This document shows positions 55,237 through 64,000 of a DNA stretch of 64,000 nucleotides, one piece after another. The notes under the pieces were generated by a model. It had not been told where the DNA came from and ran no database searches. It saw only the letters and a list, made by a program, of their open reading frames with translations. The stretch covers positions 186,001 through 250,000 of the forward strand of contig CAJTEN010000001.1 of the NCBI GenBank assembly GCA_910575245.1, given 5' to 3'. Position numbers and translations under genes: made by a program. This stretch comes from Clostridia bacterium (GTDB taxonomy: Bacteria; Bacillota; Clostridia; Lachnospirales; Lachnospiraceae). Each line of letters starts with the position of its first letter. Within the stretch, counting starts at the first letter, position 1.

Positions 55237-56961
55237 ATGAAAAAAATGAAAGAAAGACTGTTTAGTTTGCTTCTGATCCTTGCCATGGCATTATCTGCTG
55301 CGGGATGCGGCGCTTCCGGCGACGGGAGCGGGTCAGGCGCGGACGGTGCGCCTGCGGGCGACGCTGCGGATACGGCAGGTGGGGATATGTCTGCGTCTGA
55401 TGCGGCGGAGGCAGACGGGGCCGGGACGGGACCTGCCACGGCCTCTGAGGGTGAGAAGATCATCAATATCGGTGTTACGGACAGTCTGGGCGGGGTGAAT
55501 CCTTTTGCCGTCGATCAGACAGAGATCAATAAGTATGCGATGGACCTGATGTTCCTGCCTTTGATGGAGTTGGATAAGGAATTAAATTTCCAGCCGATGC
55601 TGGCGGATTCTATCACCACAGAGGATAACATTCACTTTACCGTGCACATAGATGAGAACGCCGTCTGGTCCGACGGCACGCCGGTTACGGCAGAGGATGT
55701 GGAGTATTCGGTTCTTCGCTATGCCAGCCCGGTCGTGGCCAATACCACGCTTTTGCTGTATGCATTTGAGGGAACCGATGATGAAACAGGGTTTGTGGAA
55801 GAAGGTGCAGATTCTATGGCAGGCCTCAGCGTACTGGATGAGAAGACGATAGAGTTTACGGCCAAGTATCCGATGGCGCTTACGACTTTCCAGAACAGTT
55901 ACGGAAGATATCTGCATGTGCTTCCGAAACATATCATCGAGCAGTTCAGTGAAGATGAACTGACATCCAATGACTGGTTTAACCACCCGGATGTGATCAG
56001 CGGCCCCTATTTCCTGACAGGATATGATGCGGATCACTATATTTCTTACACGGCGAACAAGGATTACTGGAAAGGTGCACCGAAAATTGATAAACTGAAT
56101 ATCAGGATCGTAGACGGAAGTCAGATCTACGCCGGGCTGCAGTCGGGAGAAATTGACATCACGCAGCATACCATGACCGCAATTCCCCAGGAGGATTATG
56201 AGAGTATCGAATCTCTGGAGAATGTGAAGGTAGTATACGGTTCTCCGGTGACCAATCAGTCGGCTTTTATCCAGACGGCGAATATTCCGGATGAGAGGGT
56301 GCGGCAGGCTCTTGTATATGCCATTGACAGGCAGCAGCTGGTAGACCAGTTGCTAAAAGGACATGGTGAAGTAGTTGACGGATTCCTGTCTTCGGCAAGT
56401 CCGTTCTATGATGACGGTATTACGCCGATGGAGTATAATCCCGAGAAGGCGAAAGAACTTCTGGAGGAAGCAGGATGGGATGGTTCCCAGACGCTGCGTT
56501 TTTATGTGAATTCGGGAGACAATACCTTTGTAAACGGTGTGCAGGTTATCGTGGCTCAGTGGGCTGCGGTTGGAATTAAGGCAGAGATCACTACGGTAGA
56601 CCTGGCTACGTTAATGACGGTGGCGGGTACCACGGACTATGATATTATGGCAGTTCAGTACACTTACGCGCCGGTGGATCCTTATCCGGATGTATCCTGG
56701 CTGTTAGGCGGCGAGGGAAGCTGGACCGGATACTCTGATAACGAAGTAGTGGAAGCACTGGACGGCACGCAGCAGACCAGTGACGTGGCGGAGATCACAG
56801 ATTTTTATTCTGTTGTGGACAGCAAGATGCAGACGGATGTGCCCATGTTTTCCATCTATGTGATCAGTGCGCAGGGGGCGGTGGGCAATCGGGTAACCGG
56901 TGCGGAGCCGAGTGTATACGGATTCTTTAATGACGTCCAGAACTGGGATGTTACGGAGTAA
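55237..56961 (+). CDS. Oligopeptide ABC transporter substrate-binding lipoprotein
   Basis: A 574-residue family-5 binding protein. Signal peptide with lipobox LSAAGC (Cys about residue 23), a Gly/Ala/Asp-rich linker to about 70, then the SBP_bac_5 fold: INIGVTDSLGGVNPFA, FTVHIDENAVWSDGTPVTAEDVEYS, KDYWKGAPKIDKLNIRIV, RVRQALVYAIDRQQLVDQLL and the C-terminal YPDVSWLLGGEGSW. Captures peptides (or a peptide-like solute) outside the cell and delivers them to the permeases encoded downstream. Start has GGAGG. Confidence 0.93.
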   Translation: MKKMKERLFSLLLILAMALSAAGCGASGDGSGSGADGAPAGDAADTAGGDMSASDAAEADGAGTGPATASEGEKIINIGVTDSLGGVNPFAVDQTEINKYAMDLMFLPLMELDKELNFQPMLADSITTEDNIHFTVHIDENAVWSDGTPVTAEDVEYSVLRYASPVVANTTLLLYAFEGTDDETGFVEEGADSMAGLSVLDEKTIEFTAKYPMALTTFQNSYGRYLHVLPKHIIEQFSEDELTSNDWFNHPDVISGPYFLTGYDADHYISYTANKDYWKGAPKIDKLNIRIVDGSQIYAGLQSGEIDITQHTMTAIPQEDYESIESLENVKVVYGSPVTNQSAFIQTANIPDERVRQALVYAIDRQQLVDQLLKGHGEVVDGFLSSASPFYDDGITPMEYNPEKAKELLEEAGWDGSQTLRFYVNSGDNTFVNGVQVIVAQWAAVGIKAEITTVDLATLMTVAGTTDYDIMAVQYTYAPVDPYPDVSWLLGGEGSWTGYSDNEVVEALDGTQQTSDVAEITDFYSVVDSKMQTDVPMFSIYVISAQGAVGNRVTGAEPSVYGFFNDVQNWDVTE

Positions 56962-56968
56962 TTGACCG

Positions 56969-57036
56969 GTAACAGTTCAGCCAGGGACTTTGCACAGGCT
57001 GCAAAGTCCGTACCAGGGAAGCCGAAAGGCAAGTTA
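56969..57036 (+). repeat. Dispersed hairpin repeats in the transporter operon
   Basis: GTAACAGTTCAGCC followed by a 10-bp stem GGACTTTGCA/TGCAAAGTCC (56985-57009), then CAGGGAAGCCGAAAGGC. The first part matches 40242-40286 (opposite strand); the second resembles 12028-12059 and 27181-27210. It lies between the binding-protein gene and the first ATPase gene, where a hairpin could lower downstream expression. Confidence 0.65.
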
Positions 57037-57162
57037 CTGAATATTTACAGCAACGTTAAATCATCCTCCGGCAATGGGGATTCTGGCCGGAGGAATTCAA
57101 GGTTATATATGTCGGATGCAGGAATGTGACGGCGTGTATGAGGTGCTACAGGAGGCAACAGT

Positions 57163-58143
57163 ATGCCGCATCTATTGGAGGTACAGAACCTGACAACAAT
57201 TTTTGCCGGAGACTACGGGTCAACGACAAGTGTAGACCATATCAGCTTTCATGTGGATCAGGGTGAGGTGGTCTGCATCGTGGGAGAATCCGGCTGCGGA
57301 AAGAGTGTTACTTCACTTTCAATCATGGGATTATTAGGAAGGGGCGGAGCTGTCACGGACGGCTCTGTCTTCTTTGACAATAAGAACCTTCTTAAAATGA
57401 CAGAGAAAGAGCTGGACAGGATCAGAGGTGACGAGATGACCATGATCTTTCAGGATCCGCTCACATCATTGAATCCGGTATTTACAGTGGGAAGCCAGAT
57501 CACGGAGAGCATTCGCACTCATATGAGCCTGACGAAGGAAGAAGCAAGGGAACGGGCAGTACAATTACTTGCGCAGGTTGGCATGCCGGATCCTTCGGAA
57601 ACGATGAGGAAGTTTCCGCATACGCTTTCCGGCGGCATGCGTCAGAGAGTGATGATCGCCATGGCGCTGTCCTGTAATCCGAAACTGCTGATTGCGGATG
57701 AACCGACAACTGCACTTGATGTGACGATTCAGGCACAGATCATGAAGCTTCTGGGAGAGCTTCGCCGGGAGAGAAACATGGCGATGATCCTGATCACTCA
57801 TGACATCGGCCTGGTCGCCAATATGGCGGACCGGGTTATCGTAATGTATGCGGGACAGATCGTTGAGGAAGCGCCGGTACAGGAGCTGTTTACCGCTCCG
57901 AAGCATCCTTATACAAGAGCATTGCTGGATACGGTGCCCACGATACGGGATGACGAGGACAGACAATTGCAGGCGATTCCCGGGATGGTGCCGGAGAGCT
58001 ATGATGATATTACCGGCTGCAGGTTTGCACAGAGGTGTCCATATCGGAAAGAGGTGTGCGGGGAGCCGCAGGAGGCGTATCCCTTCGGGGAGGAGCATAC
58101 TGCAAGGTGTGTTGTGGCAGCGTCTGTGTCCGGGCAGGCATGA
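57163..58143 (+). CDS. Oligopeptide ABC transporter ATP-binding protein (OppD/DppD-like)
   Basis: A 326-residue ATPase. Walker [15 protein letters not shown]-loop FQDPLTSLNP, signature LSGGMRQRVMIAMAL, Walker B LLIADEPTTALD and the H-loop ITHDIGLVA are intact. The C-terminal oligo_HPY domain has the Cys-bearing CRFAQRCPYRKEVC that may hold an Fe-S cluster in this family. Pairs with the next ATPase; the start of that gene is 10 bp downstream. Confidence 0.95.
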   Translation: MPHLLEVQNLTTIFAGDYGSTTSVDHISFHVDQGEVVCIVGESGCGKSVTSLSIMGLLGRGGAVTDGSVFFDNKNLLKMTEKELDRIRGDEMTMIFQDPLTSLNPVFTVGSQITESIRTHMSLTKEEARERAVQLLAQVGMPDPSETMRKFPHTLSGGMRQRVMIAMALSCNPKLLIADEPTTALDVTIQAQIMKLLGELRRERNMAMILITHDIGLVANMADRVIVMYAGQIVEEAPVQELFTAPKHPYTRALLDTVPTIRDDEDRQLQAIPGMVPESYDDITGCRFAQRCPYRKEVCGEPQEAYPFGEEHTARCVVAASVSGQA

Positions 58144-58153
58144 AGGCGCAGAT

Positions 58154-59269
58154 ATGAGGACAATTATGATGGAGAATGAGAATACGCCCCTGATCCGGGT
58201 GGAGAACATGAAGAAATATTATCCGATCAAGGGTGGGATTGTAACGCATACGACAGGATATATCAAAGCGGTGGACGGGGTGAGTTTTTCCGTGATGCGC
58301 GGGCAGACGCTGGGTCTGGTGGGAGAGTCCGGCTGCGGCAAGTCAACGATCGGCAGGCAGTTGGTGGGTCTTGAGACTCCCACCGAAGGTAAGATTTACT
58401 ATAATGGCCTGGATTTGGGAACCCTGCAGAAGAATAAGAAGGAGATGCAGAATATCAGGACGAAGCTTCAGATGATCTTCCAGGATCCATACTCTTCTTT
58501 AAACCCGAGGAAGCATATTTACGAAATCCTGGCACAGCCTATGCTGTATCATCAGATCGCCCGGAAGGAGACCGTAGAAAAGGACATTCTGAGAATATTG
58601 GATATGGTCGGGCTGCCTAGAACGGTTCTTGGAAGATATCCGCACGAATTTTCCGGTGGACAGAGGCAGAGGATCGGTATTGCCAAGGCATTGTCCTTAA
58701 ATCCCGAGTTTATTGTCTGTGATGAGCCGGTCAGTGCACTGGACGTGTCAATTCAGGCGCAGATCCTGAATCTTCTGAATGAGCTGCAGGAGGAACTTGG
58801 GCTTACGCTGTTGTTTGTGGGTCACGGGCTGGGGGCGGTCAACTATGTGAGTGACCGGATTGCAGTCATGTATTTGGGCAAGATCGTGGAGTACGGCGAG
58901 GCGAAGGAAATCTTCAGGAATCCTGTGCACCCCTATACGAGGGCATTGCTGGAGGCAGTGCCGGTTCCGGATCCGCAGGAAAAGGGCAGGGAGCGCAGGC
59001 TCCTGCAGGGAGAGATCGGCAGCAGTACGAATCCTCCCGCGGGATGCAGGTTCCATCCAAGATGTCCCTACGCGGTGGAGCAGTGCAGGCAGAACATACC
59101 GGAACTGGGGAAGGTTGATTCCACGGCAGGGCAGATATCTGGTGACGGTGACGGCAGCACTGTCAGCACCGGAACACAAGAAATGCCATTGGCAAAGCAG
59201 AAGAGCAGACATCTGGTGGCATGTCCTGTTGTTTTAAACGACGGCGTATGTGCGGAGAAGTGTTCCTGA
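58154..59269 (+). CDS. Oligopeptide ABC transporter ATP-binding protein (OppF/DppF-like)
   Basis: A 371-residue ATPase. Walker [29 protein letters not shown], signature [15 protein letters not shown], Walker [13 protein letters not shown]. The H-loop reads VGHGLGAV instead of the usual SHDLGVV, keeping the His. The C-terminal oligo_HPY part [14 protein letters not shown] is followed by about 45 extra residues rich in Gly, Ser and Thr and then a Cys-bearing tail ([17 protein letters not shown]). The longest frame starts 102 codons upstream inside oppD; ATG 58154 with AAGG is used. Confidence 0.94.
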   Translation: MRTIMMENENTPLIRVENMKKYYPIKGGIVTHTTGYIKAVDGVSFSVMRGQTLGLVGESGCGKSTIGRQLVGLETPTEGKIYYNGLDLGTLQKNKKEMQNIRTKLQMIFQDPYSSLNPRKHIYEILAQPMLYHQIARKETVEKDILRILDMVGLPRTVLGRYPHEFSGGQRQRIGIAKALSLNPEFIVCDEPVSALDVSIQAQILNLLNELQEELGLTLLFVGHGLGAVNYVSDRIAVMYLGKIVEYGEAKEIFRNPVHPYTRALLEAVPVPDPQEKGRERRLLQGEIGSSTNPPAGCRFHPRCPYAVEQCRQNIPELGKVDSTAGQISGDGDGSTVSTGTQEMPLAKQKSRHLVACPVVLNDGVCAEKCS

Positions 59270-59312
59270 GGGATGACAGCTTAGAGAAACCTATTACAGA
59301 ATAGAGGAAGAC

Positions 59313-60260
59313 ATGGGTAAATATATTTTAAAAAGAATTCTGATTGCTATTCCGGTGTTGATCGGAATAACAGTTATCGATTATGCTATCATGTGCCTGG
59401 CGGGAAGCCCTCTGGAGATGCTTCAGGGACCTCGTGTGTCGGAGGCGGCCGTGGAGGCGAAGCGAATAGCCCTGGGACTGGACCAGCCCGTGCTGGTGCA
59501 GTATTTCGTATGGCTGGGACAGCTTCTGCATGGTAATCTGGGATATTCCATGAAGTCTTATCAATCGGTCAGTTCCATGATCGGCAGCCATATCGGCCCA
59601 ACGCTTCTGCTGATGGGCGTTTCGCTTCTGGTGAGTCTGCTTCTTGCGGTTCCGGCAGGCATTTTCAGTGCGATCCATCAGTATTCCAAAGGAGATTATG
59701 CGATAGTGACGGCATCTTTTCTTGGCAGCAGTGTGCCGGGATTCTTTCTTTCTCTGCTGCTGATTTATATTTTCACGGTGAAGCTGGGGTGGCTGCCGTC
59801 CAGCGGTATGACTACGCTGGGAACGGAAAGCGGTGCGGGAGATGTGGCGAAGCATATGGTGATGCCGGTGATCGTGCTTGCCTTTTCCATGGCGGGCAGC
59901 AATATTCGTTATATCAGAAGCGCAATGCTGGAGATACTGCAGCAGGATTATCTTCGGACGGCGAGGGCCAAAGGGATCGGACGGTTCCGTGTCAACAACA
60001 AACATGCGCTGCGCAATGCGCTGGTACCGATCATCACGGTGATCGGTATGGAGATTCCGGTGCTCTTCGGAGGTGCGGTCATTATCGAACAGGTCTTTTC
60101 CTGGCCGGGGCTTGGACTGATGACGATGAGCGCCATAAGCAACAGGGATTATCCGGTGATTATGGGCGTATGCCTTCTCTCTGCGATTGTGGTGCTGGTG
60201 GCGAATCTGGTCACGGATATTCTGTATGCGATGGTAGACCCTACGATTCAGTTGGATTAG
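59313..60260 (+). CDS. Oligopeptide ABC transporter permease (OppB/DppB-like)
   Basis: A 315-residue permease with six membrane helices, starting GKYILKRILIAIPVLIGIT. The EAA loop that docks the ATPase is YLRTARAKGIGRFRVNNKHALRNALVPII. LEMLQGPRVSEAAVEAKRIALGLDQPVLVQY is typical of the first extracellular region. Followed 10 bp later by the partner permease gene. Confidence 0.95.
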   Translation: MGKYILKRILIAIPVLIGITVIDYAIMCLAGSPLEMLQGPRVSEAAVEAKRIALGLDQPVLVQYFVWLGQLLHGNLGYSMKSYQSVSSMIGSHIGPTLLLMGVSLLVSLLLAVPAGIFSAIHQYSKGDYAIVTASFLGSSVPGFFLSLLLIYIFTVKLGWLPSSGMTTLGTESGAGDVAKHMVMPVIVLAFSMAGSNIRYIRSAMLEILQQDYLRTARAKGIGRFRVNNKHALRNALVPIITVIGMEIPVLFGGAVIIEQVFSWPGLGLMTMSAISNRDYPVIMGVCLLSAIVVLVANLVTDILYAMVDPTIQLD

Positions 60261-60270
60261 GAGAAAGTGG

Positions 60271-61404
60271 ATGATACTGAGAAAGATAGACGGACAGTTT
60301 TATAATAGAGACATGCCGGCCGTAAATAGTCTGCGTAGAAGGTTTGGGAGAAAGTCTGCATTTTCGGCTGAGGTGATAGAAGGATACGATGAGAAGAGTG
60401 ACGGGAAAAGCAGGAAGAGTACTAAAATCGATGCTGTCCAAACGCGGGGAACTGATGAAAACAGCCAGGACCAGACATTAGATGTTAATAACGGATCTGA
60501 TTTTAAAGGCAATGCCAACGGGAAAAATAACGGGGGCAGGAAGCGGACAGATATCAGCAGCGAGAGTTATCTGCAGACGGTTATCAGACGATTCAGGCGG
60601 CATCACCTTGCGACGGTCAGTCTGATCATACTGGCTGTAATCGTGGGCGCAGCGCTTTTGGCGCCGGTCGTCGCACCCTATGATCCGAATGATATCGCAG
60701 GACCCTTTGCCGGGGCGCCTTCTAAGGAATTCTGGCTGGGTACTGATCAGATCGGAAGAGACGTCCTGAGCAGACTGCTGTATGCGACGAGGATTTCTCT
60801 TCTGGTAGGAGTGATGGCGACTCTTATTTCCACGGTGATCGGGGTGCTGCTTGGACTGGTGGCGGGATACTTTGGCGGTGTGGCGGATATGGTGATTATG
60901 CGGTTTACCGATATGGTCATGTCCTTTCCGTATATATTACTGGTGCTGGTGGCGGCGGCTATTTTTAAACCAGGACAGTGGAACATTATCCTGATCCTTG
61001 GATTCGTAGACTGGCCCGGCATAGCCAGGCTGGTACGCGGCAACGTGCTGAATCTGCGGGAGACGAATTTCGTGAAGGGCAATATCGTGGCGGGAATGCC
61101 GCTTCGCCATATTCTGTTTTCGGAGATTCTTCCCAATACAGTGGCGCCGATTCTGGTCTACGCCACGTCGGTTCTGGCGTTGTCCATTCTGGATGAAGCG
61201 GCGCTCAGCTTTCTGGGACAGGGAGTACAGCCGCCCGAGGCCAGTCTGGGAAACATGCTGAACGGTGCGCAGTCTTTGACCGTACTCACTACTCAGCCCT
61301 GGTTGTGGATTCCGCCGGGACTGCTGATTGTCGTGGTGGTTATGGCAATCAACTTCATCGGGGATGCGCTTCGGGATGCGTTGGATCCTAACGGCGGGAG
61401 ATAA
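60271..61404 (+). CDS. Oligopeptide ABC transporter permease (OppC/DppC-like) with long N-terminus
   Basis: A 377-residue permease. Residues 1-100 are a polar, low-complexity extension (Lys, Asp, Asn, Gly-rich) absent from typical DppC of about 280-300 residues. The family core then begins: VIRRFRRHHLATVSLIILAVIVGAALLAPVVAPYDPNDI, GTDQIGRDVLSRLLYATRISLLVGV and the EAA loop LRETNFVKGNIVAGMPLRHILFSEILPN. Six membrane helices. The frame has ATGs at 60271 and 60313; no internal start near the core with a ribosome site is clear, so the extension is probably real. Confidence 0.92.
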   Translation: MILRKIDGQFYNRDMPAVNSLRRRFGRKSAFSAEVIEGYDEKSDGKSRKSTKIDAVQTRGTDENSQDQTLDVNNGSDFKGNANGKNNGGRKRTDISSESYLQTVIRRFRRHHLATVSLIILAVIVGAALLAPVVAPYDPNDIAGPFAGAPSKEFWLGTDQIGRDVLSRLLYATRISLLVGVMATLISTVIGVLLGLVAGYFGGVADMVIMRFTDMVMSFPYILLVLVAAAIFKPGQWNIILILGFVDWPGIARLVRGNVLNLRETNFVKGNIVAGMPLRHILFSEILPNTVAPILVYATSVLALSILDEAALSFLGQGVQPPEASLGNMLNGAQSLTVLTTQPWLWIPPGLLIVVVVMAINFIGDALRDALDPNGGR

Positions 61405-61484
61405 TGTCTGGTAATGAAGAAGGCTGAGAAGCCATAATCCATCTGTGAATATGGTCGATAAATCAGCGCAGAAATGAGGTAAAA

Positions 61485-62666
61485 ATGAATTTTCATGATG
61501 AAAAAGAACTGGAACAATATTTAATCCGGCAATTTGAGTGGTTCCACAGACATCCGGAACTCTCTTATGAGGAAGTGGAAACGACAGCGAAAATCCGCGA
61601 ACTGTTGACGGAGGCAGGGATAGAGGTTGTGCCTTATCCACTTGAAACTGGATTGGTGGCGGTGGTGCACGGAGAGAAGGAGGCAGAGAGCGGCCCGGAG
61701 CGGACAATTGCGCTTCGGTGCGATATTGATGCGCTCCCGATTACGGAGCAGGCAGAAATTCCTTATGCATCTGAGACGAAGGGGAAGATGCATGCCTGTG
61801 GGCATGACTTTCATATCATGGCGGGAATCGGCACGGCGCTTCTTCTGAAAGAGCGCAGCAAAGAGTGGAGCGGAACCGTTAAATTTATCTTTCAGCCGGG
61901 TGAGGAAGACGCCCACGGTGCATTGAAAGTACTTGAGGCGGATGTGATGGATGATGTGGAGCGCATCTGGGGGCTGCACGCAGATCCTACCAATGCGGCA
62001 GGGGTGATCGGTATCAGGGAAGGCTATGTGACAGCGGCGGTGGACCGTTTTGTCATTCGTGTGAAGGGAGTCGGATGTCATGCTGCACATCCGGATGACG
62101 GTGTTGACCCGATTCTGGCGGCATCAGCGGTTATACAGGGGCTGCATTCTATCATCAGCCGGAATATAAACGCTTTTCATCCTGCACTTCTCAGTGTGAC
62201 CAGAGTACAGGCGGGAACGACGTGGAATGTGATTCCGGCAGAGGCGGAACTGGAAGGCACGGTGCGTACCATGAACAGGGAAGACCGCATTCTGTATGAG
62301 AAGAGAGTGCATGAGACTGCGGAGCGTATCGCGGCTGCATACGGCGCGGAGGCGGAAGTAGAATGGATCTTCGGAGCGCCCGCCACGTACAATGACGGCA
62401 GGATGGCACGGCTTTGTGAGAAAATCGCCAGGATTCAGGGAATGGAGACAGTACCTGAGGAAGATTCTCTGGGCGGTGATGACTTCTCCTACTATGAAGA
62501 TAAAGACACCATGGGCAGAGATATACCGGGCTGTTACCTCAAAATTGGAACAGGTGTGGGACGTCCCATCCATCATCCGGCGTTCTGTGTGGACGAGAGG
62601 GTGATTCTGCCTGCGGCAAAGTATCTGGCGGAAGTGCTGATGGCGGACATTGGCGGAAACTGTTAA
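61485..62666 (+). CDS. M20 family amidohydrolase/peptidase
   Basis: A 393-residue zinc enzyme of the aminoacylase/IAA-amino-acid hydrolase group. RHPELSYEE, metal-binding ALRCDIDALPI, MHACGHDFH and FQPGEEDAHGA (catalytic Glu pair), plus GLHADPTNAAGVIGIREG; the dimerisation domain is about 185-295 with GCHAAHPDDGVDPILAASAVIQ. It removes acyl groups from amino acids or splits dipeptides. Last gene of the oligopeptide transporter run (80 bp gap), so imported peptides are likely substrates. Confidence 0.92.
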   Translation: MNFHDEKELEQYLIRQFEWFHRHPELSYEEVETTAKIRELLTEAGIEVVPYPLETGLVAVVHGEKEAESGPERTIALRCDIDALPITEQAEIPYASETKGKMHACGHDFHIMAGIGTALLLKERSKEWSGTVKFIFQPGEEDAHGALKVLEADVMDDVERIWGLHADPTNAAGVIGIREGYVTAAVDRFVIRVKGVGCHAAHPDDGVDPILAASAVIQGLHSIISRNINAFHPALLSVTRVQAGTTWNVIPAEAELEGTVRTMNREDRILYEKRVHETAERIAAAYGAEAEVEWIFGAPATYNDGRMARLCEKIARIQGMETVPEEDSLGGDDFSYYEDKDTMGRDIPGCYLKIGTGVGRPIHHPAFCVDERVILPAAKYLAEVLMADIGGNC

Positions 62667-63414
62667 AGATTCTCAGGGCTATGCCCGTGCGCTTTATCCA
62701 ATTTTGAAGTTTGTTGATTTCAGCGGTCAGAGCTTCTTTTTCGGCAGTCAAAGATTCGATTTGGGCAGCGCTTTGTTCCAACTTTTTCTGGATGCCGCGC
62801 TGGGTACGATGATAGTCTTCGCGGGCTTCGCATTCCATGCGAATTCGTTCCTCCTGGCTGAGTTGATATACGGTGGTGGAAGCTTCCTTGATATTATCAT
62901 TATTCTGGGCTAACATATTAATTTCCTCCCACGTAGCAGCTTTGAAGAGACTGGCTCAGTAATCAAGCTGGTACGACTTGTCTTCTTCAGTGGCTAATTC
63001 TATATGAGTTAAGTCTGACACGGAAAGCTGCAATTTGTCACTATATAGAGAATGATTTTTAACATTAAGTAATTTATATGTTGCATAGAATTCTGGAAGT
63101 TTGGAAAAAAGGGTAAAATTTAAAAGGCCGATCTGTATAACGGGCCGGACATTCTGATAGTTTTCTCCGGCGTGCAGGTTGTCAAAATTTCTGCAAAGAT
63201 AACTTAAAGAACGGTCTGTCCAGTCATGTTGGTTGATTACCTGGAGTTCCAGATTAATGATGATATAGCTGTTCAGACTGACTTTGATATCAAGAATAAA
63301 TGTCTTGTCAGTGATGGCTGTGCCAAGTTCAGTGGGATTGGTGATTTCCACGGAACAAACTTCTTCGGGAGTAAGATGCAGCAGGACTTGATGTAGGATT
63401 ATGGTATCATACAT
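62650..63414 (-). pseudogene. Rpn-family recombination-promoting nuclease, broken
   Basis: One reading frame interrupted by a TGA at 62956-62958. Before it: EITNPTELG, DKTFILDIKVSLNS, IINLELQVINQHDWTDRSLSYLCR, IGLLNFTLF; after it: ASLFKAATWEEINMLAQ and YQLSQEERIRMECEAREDYHR followed by a coiled coil. Relatives have Trp (TGG) at the stop, giving DYWA, so this is a nonsense mutation. About 40 N-terminal residues, including the usual FKKVFG region, are missing, and the 3' end runs into the peptidase gene on the other strand. Not functional as a full nuclease. Confidence 0.8.
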
Positions 63415-63425
63415 TAATCTTTATA

Positions 63426-63554
63426 TTTACCGGAATGGGAGCGCTATTATTAGGGTTGTTGAACGAAAAGATTTTTAACGGTTCAATTATTCCAAGTATA
63501 CTGTTACATGGTACAGGCAATTTTATTGTGTCAATGTTAGCTGCTTTTGCATAA
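63426..63554 (+). pseudogene. C-terminal remnant of a CPBP (CAAX-type) membrane protease
   Basis: A 43-codon piece, FTGMGALLLGLLNEKIFNGSIIPSILLHGTGNF then SMLAAFA and stop. The SIIPSILLHGTGNF segment matches the last conserved motif of CPBP intramembrane metalloproteases (His in LHG-NF). It starts 11 bp from the start of the broken nuclease gene and has no 5' part. Confidence 0.6.
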
Positions 63555-63597
63555 ATTATTGTTTTTGAGGCTGAAAACTGAATCTAAGCTACATAAG

Positions 63598-63629
63598 GCC
63601 GTTGCGTGGATAAATGACCAGGCAACGGC
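63598..63629 (+). promoter_or_regulatory. Hairpin in the leader of the flavoenzyme gene
   Basis: Perfect stem GCCGTTGC/GCAACGGC with a 16-base loop, 20 bp before the ribosome site. No U-run follows. It could end upstream transcription or control this gene. Confidence 0.4.
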
Positions 63630-63661
63630 ATACACATAATAATCAAATGAGGAGGTAGTGT

Positions 63662-64000
63662 ATGAGGTTATTGGTAATTGGGGGTGTGGCGGCAGGCACG
63701 AAAGCCGCAGCAAAATTCAAGCGGGTGAATCCGGAGGCAGAGGTGACGGTTGTCACGAAAGGAAAGGATATTTCCTATGCAGGATGCGGTCTGCCCTATT
63801 ATGTGGGCGGAGCCATTCCGGAGAGGGACCAGCTGATTGTGAATACGCCGGAGAGGTACAGTTCCCTTACCGGTGCAATGGTCTGTTCTCAGAGGGAAGT
63901 GGTGTCTCTTGATCCGGCAGGGAAGAAAGCCGTAGCGAAGAACCTTCGGACAGGCATGGAGGAGATCTATGAGTATGACGCATGTATCGTGGCTGTCGGC
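63662..64000 (+). CDS. CoA-disulfide reductase-like FAD/NAD(P) oxidoreductase, N-terminal part
   Basis: The first 113 codons of a flavoprotein running off the right edge. FAD-binding start MRLLVIGGVAAGTKAAAKF, then the redox-active Cys motif ISYAGCGLPYYVGG and YEYDACIVAVG. This is the single-Cys CoADR/NADH oxidase group of pyridine nucleotide-disulfide oxidoreductases. Many relatives carry a C-terminal rhodanese domain; that cannot be seen here. ATG 63662 has GAGGAGG ahead; a different frame starting at 63658 is a shadow. Confidence 0.88.
   Translation, partial: MRLLVIGGVAAGTKAAAKFKRVNPEAEVTVVTKGKDISYAGCGLPYYVGGAIPERDQLIVNTPERYSSLTGAMVCSQREVVSLDPAGKKAVAKNLRTGMEEIYEYDACIVAVG

Noticed and set aside
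63658-63912. 84-codon frame at the right edge
   Set aside because: Wrong frame; the flavoenzyme frame from 63662 has the FAD motif and the well-spaced ribosome site.

Overview
The window looks like a chromosomal segment of a spore-forming, anaerobic Firmicute of the Lachnospiraceae type. This rests on gene content and style, not on a database match. It carries spore genes (SpoVG, SpoVT, a CwlD-like amidase, a SleB/CwlJ-domain hydrolase), a paired GlgC/GlgD glycogen system, MecA, an F-type ATP synthase whose c subunit has the sodium-binding signature, and scattered remnants of PD-(D/E)XK-type nuclease genes. There are no rRNA or tRNA genes, no CRISPR array and no intact transposase or integrase.

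Layout. 1-4.0 kb (minus): the start of a sugar-type ABC binding lipoprotein, preceded by a YesN/YesM-like two-component system. 4.1-5.3 kb: a DUF1858 protein and MecA. 6.0-11.9 kb: a cell-envelope and housekeeping run (GH18/SH3 protein, CwlD-like amidase, Sua5, RpiB, coiled-coil SleB-domain hydrolase, DUF402 protein). 12.1-20.2 kb: the complete atp operon (two AtpI/AtpZ-like genes, then B-E-F-H-A-G-D-C), with hairpin-rich spacers including a 118-bp tandem duplication between atpG and atpD. 20.2-26.3 kb: a gene remnant, a small unknown protein, a methyltransferase, a large secreted protein with a C39-like end, a HAD phosphatase and an HTH membrane protein. 26.4-32.3 kb (minus): QueT under a preQ1-I riboswitch, then Prs, a DnaI/DnaC-like helicase loader, a DnaD-like protein and MurC. 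The gap upstream of dnaD holds five near-consensus DnaA boxes. A 220-bp MITE-like element with a perfect 8-bp target duplication lies upstream of murC.

32.8-45.1 kb (plus): chemoreceptor, GlgC-GlgD, SpoVG, a PD-(D/E)XK-like protein, peptidyl-tRNA hydrolase, Mfd and a cysteine desulfurase. 45.4-49.5 kb: a 33-residue microprotein and an alpha/beta hydrolase, membrane Mur ligase and D-Ala-D-Ala ligase trio. 49.6-54.4 kb is the accessory zone: an aldo-keto reductase whose last 65 bp recur 2.5 kb away, enclosing a truncated chromate-transporter gene and an A+T-rich pair of unknown genes; then SpoVT and an internally deleted MATE transporter. 54.4-62.7 kb is a peptide-use block: C39-type peptidase, a complete oligopeptide ABC transporter and an M20 amidohydrolase. 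62.6-63.6 kb holds a broken Rpn-type nuclease gene and the tail of a CPBP protease gene. The window ends in the start of a CoA-disulfide-reductase-like flavoenzyme.

The less-explained signals are the mobile MITE, families of short dispersed hairpin repeats in intergenic DNA (several inside the atp operon), the cassette bounded by the duplicated reductase end, the DnaA-box cluster beside dnaD-dnaI, and the Mur ligase/Ddl trio. Start codons were moved downstream of the longest reading frame wherever a ribosome site or promoter required it.
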